64,000 nucleotides of DNA from assembly GCF_001571365.1 (NCBI RefSeq), contig NZ_BCTQ01000016.1:1-64000 (forward strand), written 5' to 3'. The notes under the pieces are model-generated. The model ran no database searches. It was not told where the DNA came from and was given only the letters and a program-made list of their open reading frames with translations. Source of the stretch: Achromobacter denitrificans NBRC 15125 (GTDB lineage: Bacteria > Pseudomonadota > Gammaproteobacteria > Burkholderiales > Burkholderiaceae_B). Every line of letters begins with the position of its first letter. The stretch's first letter is position 1. Shown here one piece after another: positions 33,272-41,411 of the stretch. The position numbers and the translations under genes were made by a program.

Positions 33272-34750
33272 TCAAGGGGCGCCTGCTTCGTTCCACCAGC
33301 CGCCGCCCAGCGCCTGCAGCAGCGCCGCGGTGTCGGCGTAGCGCGCCGCGTCGGCCTCGGCGCGCGCCAGGCGCGTCTGCAACTGTTGGCGCTGGCTGTC
33401 CAGCAGGCTCAAGTGGCTGATGCCGCCGGCGCGATACCGGCCTTGCGCGATCCGCTCGGCTTCGTCGGCGCGGCGCCGGGCGTCGTCCTGCGCGAGATAG
33501 GCCTCGCCGTCGGTCTGCAGGGCGCGCAAGGCGTCGGCCACCTGGCGGAAGCCGTCCAGCACGGTCTGGCGGTAGGCCGCCGCCGCCGCGTCGTACGCGG
33601 CTTGCGCGGAGCGCTGCCGGGCGCGCAGTTCGCCGCCGTGGAACAGCGGCTGCGCGAGGCCCAGGCCGAGGTTCCAGACGTTCACGCCGTTGGACAGGTC
33701 GCCGGCGCGGGTGCGTTGCGAGCCGAAGCTGGCGGTCAGCGTGAACTGCGGATAGAGATTGGCGGTGGCCACGCCCACGTCGGCCGAGGCCCGGTGCCAC
33801 AGCGCCTCGGCGGCCAGCACGTCGGGCCGCTGGCGCGTGAGCGCCGACGGCACGCCGGTGGGCACGTCCGGTGGCAGGGTCAGGTCCGCCAGCCGCAGCG
33901 GAGGCTGGCGCAAGTCCGCGGGCGGCAGCCCGAGATAGGTGGCCAGCTGGTGCGTGACCTGCGCCAGCTGGTAATCCAGCGGCGGCAGCGTGGCCCGCGT
34001 CTGCGCCACGAGCAGCTCCTGGTTGCTCAGGTCGGCCTGCGACACGCCGCCGGCGTCCAGGCGCTGGCGCATGATGTCCCGCTGCCGCATTTGGGCCGCG
34101 AGCAGCTCGCGGGTGACGTCCCGCCGCTCGCTCAGGTCGGCCTGGCGGATCGCGGCGGTGACCACGTTGGCGGCCAGCGACATGCGCGCGGCCTGCAGTT
34201 CGTGGCGCTGGTAATCCACCTGGGCGCCCAGTCCTTCCAGGGCGCGGCGGTTGGCGCCGAACACGTCCAGCGTGTAGGACACGTCGATGGAAGCGTTGTA
34301 GAGCGTGAAGGGCGCGGGCTGTTCCGCCACCGGCACGCCGAAGGCCGAAGGGTCCACCTTCTGCCGCGCCACGGACAGGTTGCCGTCCACGGAGGGCAGC
34401 AGGCGTCCGCCGGTCTCGGCGTTCAGGTCTTCGGCGGCTTGGCGCAGGCGGGCGCGCGCCTCGTCCAGCGTCGGGCTGGCCGCCAGCGCCTGGCGCACCA
34501 GGGCGTCCAGCGCCTCGGACTGGAACAGCCGCCACCATTGGGCGGGGATGTCGGCGCCCGCGGCCAGCTGCTGGCCGGCATCGGCCGCCGGCGCGGCGCC
34601 GGGCGCCACGTAGGCGTCCACGGCGGGCGCCGCGGGGGACCGGAAATCCGGCCCCACCGCGCAGCCCGCGAGCAGCAGGCTCAGGGCCAGCGCGGCCAGG
34701 CCGCGCGGCGCGAGGTCGGAGGGGAAGGGCGGAGGCAGGGAGCGGGACAT
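33272..34750 (-). CDS. NodT-type outer membrane efflux lipoprotein (ABC export operon)
   Basis: The 492-aa protein has a lipoprotein signal with lipobox LLLAGC (Cys30) followed by AVGPDFRSP, the hallmark of NodT factors, then two OEP repeats. It would be the outer membrane duct for the YbhGFSR-like ABC exporter encoded upstream; its start lies 6 bp after the permease gene. Confidence 0.88.
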   Translation of the reverse strand: MSRSLPPPFPSDLAPRGLAALALSLLLAGCAVGPDFRSPAAPAVDAYVAPGAAPAADAGQQLAAGADIPAQWWRLFQSEALDALVRQALAASPTLDEARARLRQAAEDLNAETGGRLLPSVDGNLSVARQKVDPSAFGVPVAEQPAPFTLYNASIDVSYTLDVFGANRRALEGLGAQVDYQRHELQAARMSLAANVVTAAIRQADLSERRDVTRELLAAQMRQRDIMRQRLDAGGVSQADLSNQELLVAQTRATLPPLDYQLAQVTHQLATYLGLPPADLRQPPLRLADLTLPPDVPTGVPSALTRQRPDVLAAEALWHRASADVGVATANLYPQFTLTASFGSQRTRAGDLSNGVNVWNLGLGLAQPLFHGGELRARQRSAQAAYDAAAAAYRQTVLDGFRQVADALRALQTDGEAYLAQDDARRRADEAERIAQGRYRAGGISHLSLLDSQRQQLQTRLARAEADAARYADTAALLQALGGGWWNEAGAP

Positions 34751-34756
34751 GGCGGC

Positions 34757-35902
34757 TCAATCCAGGGTGCGGCGGTAGAACTTCACGGCGGCGGTCATGA
34801 CGACCACGGTGAACAGCAACAGCGGCCAGATGCTGGGCCAGAGATCCCACCAGCCGTTGCCCTTGAGCAGGATCCCGCGGATCAGCCGGTTGAAGTGCGT
34901 CAGCGGCAGCAGGTTGCCCAGGTATTGCGCCCAGACGGGCATGCCCAGGAACGGGAACATGAATCCCGACAGCAGGATGTTGGGCAGGAAATAGAACATG
35001 GTCAGCTGCATGGCCTGCAGCTGGTTGCGGGCCAGCGACGACAGCGTGATGCCCACCGTCAGGTTGGCCGCGATGAACAGCAGCGCGGCCAGGTACACGC
35101 TGAGCAGCGATCCCTGGAACGGCACGTGGAAGACGAACCGGGCGGCCAGCAGGATGATGCTGGCCTGGATCAGGCCGATCGCGATATAGGGCACGATCTT
35201 GCCGGTCATCACCTCGACGGGCCGCACCGGCATCGCCAGCAGGTTTTCCATCGTGCCGCGCTCGCGTTCGCGCGTCATCGCCAGGCCGGTCATCATCACC
35301 AGCGTCATCGTCAGGATCACGCCCATCAGGCCCGGCACGGTGTTGTACTGCGAGATCTGTTCTTCGTTGTAGAGCCGGTGCACGCGCACCTCGAAGGGCG
35401 GCTGGCCGCCGGCCAGGCCGGCCAGCGGCCCGGTCAGGTCCTTGTCGGCCACGGCCTGGGTCAGCTGGGTGGCCGCGCCGATGGCCAGGCCGGTGGCCAT
35501 GGGGTCGGTCGCGTCGGCCTCCAGCAGCAGCGCCGGGCGTTCGCCGCGCAGCAGGCTTCGGCTGAAGTCCGGCGGAATGGTCAGCACGAACAGCACGCGG
35601 CCCTGCGCCAGCGCTGCGCGTCCGGCCTCTTCGTTGTCCAGCTCCTCGGTGACGTGGAAGTAATCCGACGATTTCATCGCCGCGACGAAGCTGCGCGTGA
35701 AAGGACTGTGGTCCGCCGCGATGATGGCGGTGGGCATCTGCTTGGGATCGGTGTTGATGGCGTAGCCGAACAGCGCCAGCTGCATGATGGGCATGCCCAC
35801 GATCATGCCGAAGGTGATGCGGTCGCGGCGCAGCTGCAGGAACTCCTTGAGCACCATGCTCCACCAGCGGGACCAGGAAAAGCCTTGCAGGCGGCGGATC
35901 AT
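34757..35902 (-). CDS. ABC-2-type exporter permease (YbhR/YhhJ-like)
   Basis: The 381-aa permease has one N-terminal membrane segment, a large periplasmic domain (about 50-175) and five C-terminal segments with the ABC-2 motif RERERGTMENLLAMPVRPVE. It is of the single-ATPase drug/aromatic exporter type. The ATG at 35902 overlaps the ATPase stop by 4 bp. A second permease, present in ybhFSR, is missing, so the protein would dimerise. Confidence 0.87.
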   Translation of the reverse strand: MIRRLQGFSWSRWWSMVLKEFLQLRRDRITFGMIVGMPIMQLALFGYAINTDPKQMPTAIIAADHSPFTRSFVAAMKSSDYFHVTEELDNEEAGRAALAQGRVLFVLTIPPDFSRSLLRGERPALLLEADATDPMATGLAIGAATQLTQAVADKDLTGPLAGLAGGQPPFEVRVHRLYNEEQISQYNTVPGLMGVILTMTLVMMTGLAMTRERERGTMENLLAMPVRPVEVMTGKIVPYIAIGLIQASIILLAARFVFHVPFQGSLLSVYLAALLFIAANLTVGITLSSLARNQLQAMQLTMFYFLPNILLSGFMFPFLGMPVWAQYLGNLLPLTHFNRLIRGILLKGNGWWDLWPSIWPLLLFTVVVMTAAVKFYRRTLD

Positions 35903-36861
35903 GGCGGGCTCGCGTAGTTGTCGGTGGAGCGGTTCATCAGGTAGATAAAGACGTCTTCCAGGCTGGTGTCGATGCGCTCCAGGCTCAGGTCCTGCCCGGC
36001 GATGGCGTCGTGCAGGGTGCGTTCCAGCAGCGCGGCGTCGCGGCCGCTGATGTGCAGCGCGGAACCGAAGGCCACCGTCTGGTCCACGCCGGGCGCGCCG
36101 CGCAGGCGCTGCGCCAGGGGCACCAGGTTGTGGCCGCGGATGGCCCAGGTGGTCAGCCCCTGTTCGGCGATCACGTCGTCGGCCGTGCCCTGCGTGAGCA
36201 GCCGCCCGTAGGACAGGTAGGCCAGCTTGTGGCAGCGTTCGGCCTCGTCCATGTAGTGCGTGCTGACCAGGACCGAGATGCCGCGCGCGGCCAGCTCGTG
36301 CAGCTGCTCCCAGAAGTCGCGGCGCGCGGTCGGATCGACCCCGGCGGTGGGCTCGTCCAGCAGCAGCAGACGCGGCTCGTGCAGCAGGCAGGCGGCCAGC
36401 GCCAGCCGCTGCTTCCAGCCGCCGGACAGGGAGCCGGTCAGCTGCGCCGCGCGGCTCTGCAAGCCCAGCCCCTCCAGGGCCCGGTCCACCGTCTCGCGGC
36501 GCCGGGGCATGCCGTACATGCGCGCCACGAAGTCCAGGTTCTCGCGGATGGTCAGGTCGTCCCAGTACGAGAACTTCTGCGTCATGTAGCCGACGTGCCG
36601 CTTGATCTGCTCGCTGTCGCGCAGGATGTCGTAGCCCATGCAGGTGCCGCTGCCCGAATCGGGCGTCAGCAGCCCGCACATCAGCCGGATGCAGGTGGTC
36701 TTGCCGCTGCCGTTGGGGCCCAGGAAGCCGAAGATCTCGCCTTCGCGCACTTGCAGCGACACGTCGTTGACGACCTGCTTGTCGCCGAAGCGCTTGGTCA
36801 GGCCGCGCACGTCGATCACGTAGCCGCCGGCCGCGTCCCGGGGAGCGGGGGCCGCGCTCAT
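35899..36861 (-). CDS. ABC exporter ATPase (YbhF-like, single domain)
   Basis: The 320-aa ATPase has Walker A GPNGSGKTT near residue 50, signature LSGGWKQRLALAACLLHEP, Walker B LLLLDEPTAGVDP and H-loop STHYMDEAERC, followed by a DUF4162-type C-terminal domain. It is half the length of the tandem-domain YbhF. ATGA overlaps tie it to both the HlyD gene upstream and the permease downstream. Confidence 0.88.
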   Translation of the reverse strand: MSAAPAPRDAAGGYVIDVRGLTKRFGDKQVVNDVSLQVREGEIFGFLGPNGSGKTTCIRLMCGLLTPDSGSGTCMGYDILRDSEQIKRHVGYMTQKFSYWDDLTIRENLDFVARMYGMPRRRETVDRALEGLGLQSRAAQLTGSLSGGWKQRLALAACLLHEPRLLLLDEPTAGVDPTARRDFWEQLHELAARGISVLVSTHYMDEAERCHKLAYLSYGRLLTQGTADDVIAEQGLTTWAIRGHNLVPLAQRLRGAPGVDQTVAFGSALHISGRDAALLERTLHDAIAGQDLSLERIDTSLEDVFIYLMNRSTDNYASPP

Positions 36862-37829
36862 TGCAGCGCCGCTTCGAGGGGTTGCCCGGGATGCAGGCGC
36901 GGCGCGGCTTCGGGCGTCGGCCGGGCCTGGATCATGTAGACCAGCTTGCTGCGGCTTTCCCGGCTGTAGATGACGGGCGGCGTGTATTCGGCCTGGGTCG
37001 AGATGTAGTCGATGCGCACGGGGATGGGGTCGCCGCAGCTGTCGCAGCGCACCATGAGCTGCTGGCCCATCTTCAGGCTGCCCAGGGCCGTCTCGGGCAC
37101 GAACAGGCGCACCTTGATGTTGCCCGGCGGCAGCAGGCTGACCACGGGGCTGCCCGCCGGCACCCATTCGCCCTCGCGGTACAGCGTATCGAACACCAGC
37201 GCCGCGGCGGGCGCGGCCTGGCGCTTCTGCGACAGGGTCCAGTCCGCCTGCGCCAGCGCCGCCCGGGCGGCCTCGACCTGCGCGGCCTGGGCCAGCCGCT
37301 GGTCGTCGCGGCCGGGCAGCGCGGCCACGTCCAGCTGGGCCTTCAGCTCGCGCACCCGCGCGGTGTCCGACTGGGCTTGTTCGCGGCTGTCGTCGAGCTG
37401 CGCCCGCGCGATGCCGCCGATGCGGAACTGCTCGGTGTCGCGCCGCAGTTGCGCGGCCGACCGCCGCGCGGCCGCCTCGGCCTGGGCCAACTGCGCTCGG
37501 GTGACGTCCACCTCGGCCGGACGCTTGCCGGTGGCGATGTCTTCCAACTGCGCGGCGGCGGCGGCCAATTGCGCGCCGGCCTGGTCGCGCGCGGCGGTTT
37601 CGCGTATGGCTTCCAGCGCGAACAGCGGGGCGCCGGCTTCGACCTGCTGGCCGCGCCGCACCGGCAGCTCGGCCAGCCGTCCGGCTTCGGAGGAAGCCAC
37701 GTAGACGTACTCGCCTTCCGCGTAGCCCTGGAAGAACGCGGCGTTGTCGTTGCCGCAGCCGGCGAGCAGCAGCAGGGCCAGGGCCGGGACGGCGGGCAGG
37801 GGGCGGCGCAGGGCGGTAGGGATGCGCAT
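36858..37829 (-). CDS. HlyD-family membrane fusion lipoprotein (YbhG-like)
   Basis: The 323-aa adaptor starts with a lipoprotein-type signal (lipobox LLAGC, Cys25) and EGEYVYVASSEAGRLAELPVRRGQQVEAGAPLF, here read in parts as a biotinyl-lipoyl-like half motif, then a long coiled coil (about 70-190) and beta-barrel. It links the ABC permease to the outer membrane factor. It starts 2 bp after the TetR gene and overlaps the ATPase gene by 4 bp. Confidence 0.87.
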   Translation of the reverse strand: MRIPTALRRPLPAVPALALLLLAGCGNDNAAFFQGYAEGEYVYVASSEAGRLAELPVRRGQQVEAGAPLFALEAIRETAARDQAGAQLAAAAAQLEDIATGKRPAEVDVTRAQLAQAEAAARRSAAQLRRDTEQFRIGGIARAQLDDSREQAQSDTARVRELKAQLDVAALPGRDDQRLAQAAQVEAARAALAQADWTLSQKRQAAPAAALVFDTLYREGEWVPAGSPVVSLLPPGNIKVRLFVPETALGSLKMGQQLMVRCDSCGDPIPVRIDYISTQAEYTPPVIYSRESRSKLVYMIQARPTPEAAPRLHPGQPLEAALQ

Positions 37830-37831
37830 GG

Positions 37832-38554
37832 TCAGCGTCCTGAAGGAGCGGAGGGCGGGGCGGGCGGGGAAAACAGGCCGCCCGTGAGCATGGCGATGGC
37901 GTGGGCCGCGATCGCCTCGGTGTCGATGGCCTGCGCCCGCGCATCGCCTTGCCACACGCGCCGCCACAGGGCGGAGGTGGCCAGGGGCAGCAGGGTCAGG
38001 CCCAGGATGGAAAGAAATACCAGGCGCGGCTCCACGCCGGGGGTGATGGCGCCCCGGCGCTGGCTGTCGGCGATCAGGCCGGCGAAGGCCTGCAGGCGGT
38101 CGGAGGGCAAGTGGCGCAGCACGCGTTCGCGCAGTTGGCCGCCTTCGTTGACCACTTCGTGCAGCCACAGGGCCGGCAGCCACGGCCGTTCGGCCGCGCA
38201 CCGGACCAGTCGGCCGACGATTTCCGCGATGAAGGCGCGGGCCGCGGCGGCGGGATCCGGGGCGGGCGCGGCGTCTTGCTCCAGCGGCACGGGCGCCCAG
38301 ACAAAGCCGATCACCGGCACGATCCGTTCCAGCACCACCGCGTCGATGAGTTGGTCGCGGCTCTTGAAGTAGTAATGCACCATCGCCGGCGTGACGCCGG
38401 CGCGTTGCGCGATGTGCGAGATGGTGGTGGCGGCCACGCCGCGCGCGGCGAACAGTTCGGTGGCGAGGTCCAGCAGCTGGCCGCGCACGGCGGCGTTGTC
38501 GGGGCGCGGCGGCCGGCCGGGCCGGCGGGAAGGGGGAGGCGGTACGGGGCACAT
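37832..38554 (-). CDS. TetR-family regulator of the ABC export operon (CecR-like)
   Basis: The 240-aa protein has an N-terminal TetR helix-turn-helix (ELFAARGVAATTISHIAQRAGVTPAMVHYYF, about residues 33-63 in the chain) and an all-helical ligand domain, resembling CecR/YbiH, which controls ybhGFSR in E. coli. It is first gene of the operon and sits beside an AT-rich palindromic region, so autorepression with induction by a small drug-like molecule is likely. Confidence 0.86.
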   Translation of the reverse strand: MCPVPPPPSRRPGRPPRPDNAAVRGQLLDLATELFAARGVAATTISHIAQRAGVTPAMVHYYFKSRDQLIDAVVLERIVPVIGFVWAPVPLEQDAAPAPDPAAAARAFIAEIVGRLVRCAAERPWLPALWLHEVVNEGGQLRERVLRHLPSDRLQAFAGLIADSQRRGAITPGVEPRLVFLSILGLTLLPLATSALWRRVWQGDARAQAIDTEAIAAHAIAMLTGGLFSPPAPPSAPSGR

Positions 38555-38564
38555 GCGGCGTATG

Positions 38565-38588
38565 TTAATTAAATTATTAATTAATTAA
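38565..38588. promoter_or_regulatory. TTAATTAA-repeat operator/promoter of the TetR operon
   Basis: TTAATTAA at 38565-38572, four bases, then TTAATTAATTAA at 38577-38588 form a pure A/T palindromic island 10 nt upstream of the TetR start codon in otherwise very GC-rich DNA. It is the natural candidate for the TetR operator and includes the likely -10 region. Confidence 0.6.
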
Positions 38589-38719
38589 AAGGGGGGCACG
38601 CGCCAGGGTTACACCACGGGGGCGCGGGCAACGATGGTGTAATGGGGCGGATCCCCCCTTCCTGCCGCCCGGGCGCTGCCCGCCAGGCCCGGACGGCTTT
38701 TCGCAGGAGACTGGAACTC

Positions 38720-39769
38720 ATGTCGCAATCGTCTTCCATCAACCGCCGCATCGTGCTTGCCGCCCGTCCTCACGGCGAGCCCGCGGACAGCGATTTCCGC
38801 CTGGAAACCGGCGAGGTGCCGCAGCCGGGGCCGGGCCAGGTGCTGCTGCGCACCGTCTATCTCTCGCTGGATCCCTATATGCGCGGGCGCATGAGCGACG
38901 CGCCGTCCTACGCCGAACCCGTCAAGGTGGGCGAGCCCATGGTGGGCGGCACGGTCGCGCGCGTCGAAGCATCCAACAACCCCGCCTACCAGGCGGGCGA
39001 TTGGGTGCTGGCGCAGTCCGGCTGGCAGGATTACGCGCTGTCGGACGGAACCGGCCTGCTGCACCTGGGGCCGGATCCCGAGCATCCTTCCTATTCGTTG
39101 GGCGTGCTGGGCATGCCCGGCTTCACCGGCTACATGGGCCTGCTGGACATCGGCCAGCCCAAGGCCGGCGAAACCGTGGTGGTGGCCGCCGCCAGCGGCG
39201 CCGTGGGCGCGGTGGTGGGGCAGATCGCCAAGATCCACGGCTGCCGGGTGGTGGGCATCGCCGGGGGCGCGGACAAATGCCGCTACGCGGTGGAGGAGCT
39301 GGGCTTCGACGAATGCCTGGACCACAAGGCGCCCGACCTGCCGGCCCGCCTGGCCCGGGCGGTGCCGCAAGGCATCGACGTGTATTTCGAGAACGTCGGC
39401 GGCGCCGTGTTCGACGCCGTGCTGCCGCTCTTGAATCCGCGCGCCCGGGTGCCGGTCTGCGGCCTGATCGCCGCGTACAACGCCACCAGCCAGCCCGAGG
39501 GGCCCGACCGCCTGGGGCTGCTGATGCGCGCGATCCTGACCAAGCGGCTGAAGGTGCAGGGCTTCATCATCTTCAATGAATACGCGCACCGGTATGGCGA
39601 GTTCCGCCAGGCGATGGAAGTCCTGGTCCGGGACGGCCGCATCAAGTACCGCGAAGACGTGGTCGAGGGGCTGGAAAACGCGCCGCGCGGCCTGATCGGG
39701 CTGCTGCGGGGCGAAAACGCCGGCAAGCGCATCGTGCGCGTCGGCCCGGACGAAAGGAGCGCGCTATGA
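38720..39769 (+). CDS. NADP-dependent MDR-family oxidoreductase (CurA-like)
   Basis: The 349-aa zinc-free medium-chain reductase has MRGRMSDAPSYAEPVKVGEPM, the NADP-binding GVLGMPGFTGYMGLLDIGQP and AASGAVGAVVGQIAK, and GIAGGADKC, all typical of CurA/leukotriene-B4-dehydrogenase-type 2-alkenal reductases. It saturates C=C bonds of enones and alkenals. AGGAGA lies 9 nt before the ATG at 38720. The next gene overlaps by 4 bp, indicating a two-gene operon for electrophile detoxification. Confidence 0.88.
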   Translation: MSQSSSINRRIVLAARPHGEPADSDFRLETGEVPQPGPGQVLLRTVYLSLDPYMRGRMSDAPSYAEPVKVGEPMVGGTVARVEASNNPAYQAGDWVLAQSGWQDYALSDGTGLLHLGPDPEHPSYSLGVLGMPGFTGYMGLLDIGQPKAGETVVVAAASGAVGAVVGQIAKIHGCRVVGIAGGADKCRYAVEELGFDECLDHKAPDLPARLARAVPQGIDVYFENVGGAVFDAVLPLLNPRARVPVCGLIAAYNATSQPEGPDRLGLLMRAILTKRLKVQGFIIFNEYAHRYGEFRQAMEVLVRDGRIKYREDVVEGLENAPRGLIGLLRGENAGKRIVRVGPDERSAL

Positions 39770-40446
39770 ATATCCTGATTGTGCTGACCTCCCACGACAC
39801 GCTGGGCGACACCGGCCGCAAGACCGGCTTCTGGCTGGAAGAGTTCGCCGCGCCGTACTACGCCTTCGTGGATGCCGGCGCCAAGGTCACGCTGGCCTCG
39901 CCCAAGGGCGGCCAGCCTCCGCTGGATCCCAAGAGCGACGATCCCGACGCCCAGACGGACGATACGCGGCGCTTCCGCCAGGACGCCGACGCCCAGCAAC
40001 GGCTGGCGTCCACCCGTCTGCTGGGCGAAGTGCAGGCGGCCGACTACGACGCGGTCTTCTACCCGGGCGGCCATGGCCCGCTGTGGGACCTGGCCGAGGA
40101 TCCGAAGTCGGTCTCGCTGATCGAGACCATGCTGGCGGCCGGCAAGCCGGTGGCCGCCGTGTGCCATGCGCCCGGCGTGCTGCGCCACGCCAAGACGGCC
40201 GACGGCAAGCCGCTGGTGCAGGGCAGGCAGGTCACCGGGTTCTCCAACGCCGAGGAGGCGGCCGTGCAGCTGAGCGACGTGGTGCCTTTCCTGGTCGAGG
40301 ACGAGCTGAAGAAACTCGGCGGGCTGTATTCCAGCGGCCCGGACTGGCAGCCTCTCGTGGTCGGCGACGGCCTGCTGATCACCGGCCAGAATCCGGCGTC
40401 GTCGGTGGGCGTGGCGCAGGCGCTGCTGGACCGGCTCAAGGCCTGA
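39766..40446 (+). CDS. DJ-1/PfpI-family (Hsp31-like) protein, possible glyoxalase III
   Basis: The 226-aa protein has the elbow nucleophile Cys133-His134 (AAVCHAPGVL) and acidic Glu25/Glu26 (FWLEEFAAPYY), matching the Hsp31/YhbO-like class I glutamine amidotransferase-fold group. Likely functions are methylglyoxal detoxification or protein deglycation. Its overlap with the enone reductase gene supports a reactive-carbonyl defence role (inference). Confidence 0.87.
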   Translation: MNILIVLTSHDTLGDTGRKTGFWLEEFAAPYYAFVDAGAKVTLASPKGGQPPLDPKSDDPDAQTDDTRRFRQDADAQQRLASTRLLGEVQAADYDAVFYPGGHGPLWDLAEDPKSVSLIETMLAAGKPVAAVCHAPGVLRHAKTADGKPLVQGRQVTGFSNAEEAAVQLSDVVPFLVEDELKKLGGLYSSGPDWQPLVVGDGLLITGQNPASSVGVAQALLDRLKA

Positions 40447-40631
40447 GGCCTGAGGCCGCGGGGCGCGGGCCGGCCCGCGGCGGCCGGCTCGGACGGGCGC
40501 GGGCCGGTCCCTCGCGGTGCGCCGCGTTGCGGGGTCTGCAACTGATCGGCAATATTCGGTGCGCATTGTGTCAGAATCGCCGCTTTCTGAAACAAGCGCA
40601 TGGCGCCAAGCCGCCTTGCGAGCCCGTCCCG

Positions 40632-41231
40632 ATGCCTCCAGACGTACCCGAAATTCCCCAAGGCTCCTGCGTGGCGGCGTTGTTCGCCGCCATGCGGGCG
40701 CGCGATCCCGCGACCGGCCGCCACTGCGACAGGGTCGTCGCGTTGAGCGTGTCCCTCGCCCAGGCCTGCGGCCTGCCCGAAAACGAACACGAAGCGGTGG
40801 CCGTCGCGGCCAGGCTGCATGACGTCGGCAAGATCGGCACGCCCGACCGCGTGCTGTTTTCGCCCGGTCGCCTGAACAAGGACGACTGGGAAATCATGAA
40901 GGCGCACGCCGCGGTGGGCGCGGACATCATCCTGCACAGCGCGATGGCGCGGCGCGAACTGGTCGCCCTCGCGGTGCGCCACCATCACGAGCACTTCGAC
41001 GGATCCGGCTATCCCGCGGGCCTGGCCGGCGAGGCCATCCCGCTGCATGCGCGCATTATTTCGCTGGCGGATTCCTACGATGCGCTGGGCGATGCGCGTC
41101 CCTACCATCCCGCCCGCTCGCACACGGAGATCATGCGCATCCTGAACCAGGAGGCCGGCTCCAAGTGCGATCCCGCTCTTCTGCGCGTCTTCGAGCGCAT
41201 GATCCAGAAAAGCCAGCTGAGGGTGCCGTAG
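40632..41231 (+). CDS. Stand-alone HD-GYP domain protein (probable c-di-GMP phosphodiesterase)
   Basis: The 199-aa protein is almost only the HD-GYP domain: HD pair His63-Asp64 (RLHDVGKIG), HHE at 118-120, HFDGSGYP with GYP at 126-128, and ADSYDAL with Asp147. These residues build the di-iron site for c-di-GMP hydrolysis. There is no receiver, PAS or membrane domain. The start at 40632 is the first plausible ATG; the frame is open far upstream through the DJ-1 gene but without a credible start. The TAG stop lies inside the inverted-repeat element beginning at 41228. Confidence 0.85.
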   Translation: MPPDVPEIPQGSCVAALFAAMRARDPATGRHCDRVVALSVSLAQACGLPENEHEAVAVAARLHDVGKIGTPDRVLFSPGRLNKDDWEIMKAHAAVGADIILHSAMARRELVALAVRHHHEHFDGSGYPAGLAGEAIPLHARIISLADSYDALGDARPYHPARSHTEIMRILNQEAGSKCDPALLRVFERMIQKSQLRVP

Positions 41232-41411
41232 GATGGGTGGAGCGCGGCAGTTCCTAGACGAGAACCCAGGTGCTCAACGCGCGAAACCCATGCAGCCGTG
41301 AGCAGACAATGCCCTGCAGCGGCCGGAAAACACGCTCTTGCGGCCGCATGGGTTTCGCGCGCTGGAGACTTGAGTTCTTCCTTAAGAACTCTCGCGCTCC
41401 ACCCATCCTAC
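41228..41411. repeat. 184-bp nested inverted repeat (REPIN/MITE-like) between convergent genes
   Basis: Outer arms of 19 bp match perfectly (41228-41246, starting GTAGGATGGGTGGAGC, and 41393-41411). Inner arms of 16 bp also match perfectly (41278-41293, CGCGCGAAACCCATGC, and 41346-41361). Each half also pairs its own ATGGGT with ACCCAT, so the element looks like two REP-type units in opposite orientation. The outer arm contains TAG, which is used as the stop codon of both the HD-GYP gene and glpD. It could also act as a bidirectional terminator. Confidence 0.8.

Noticed and set aside
34757-36679. Apparent 640-residue and 681-residue fusion proteins in the ABC export operon
   Set aside because: The frames stay open upstream of the true starts only by chance. 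ATGA overlaps at 35899 and 36858 and family N-termini show separate proteins.
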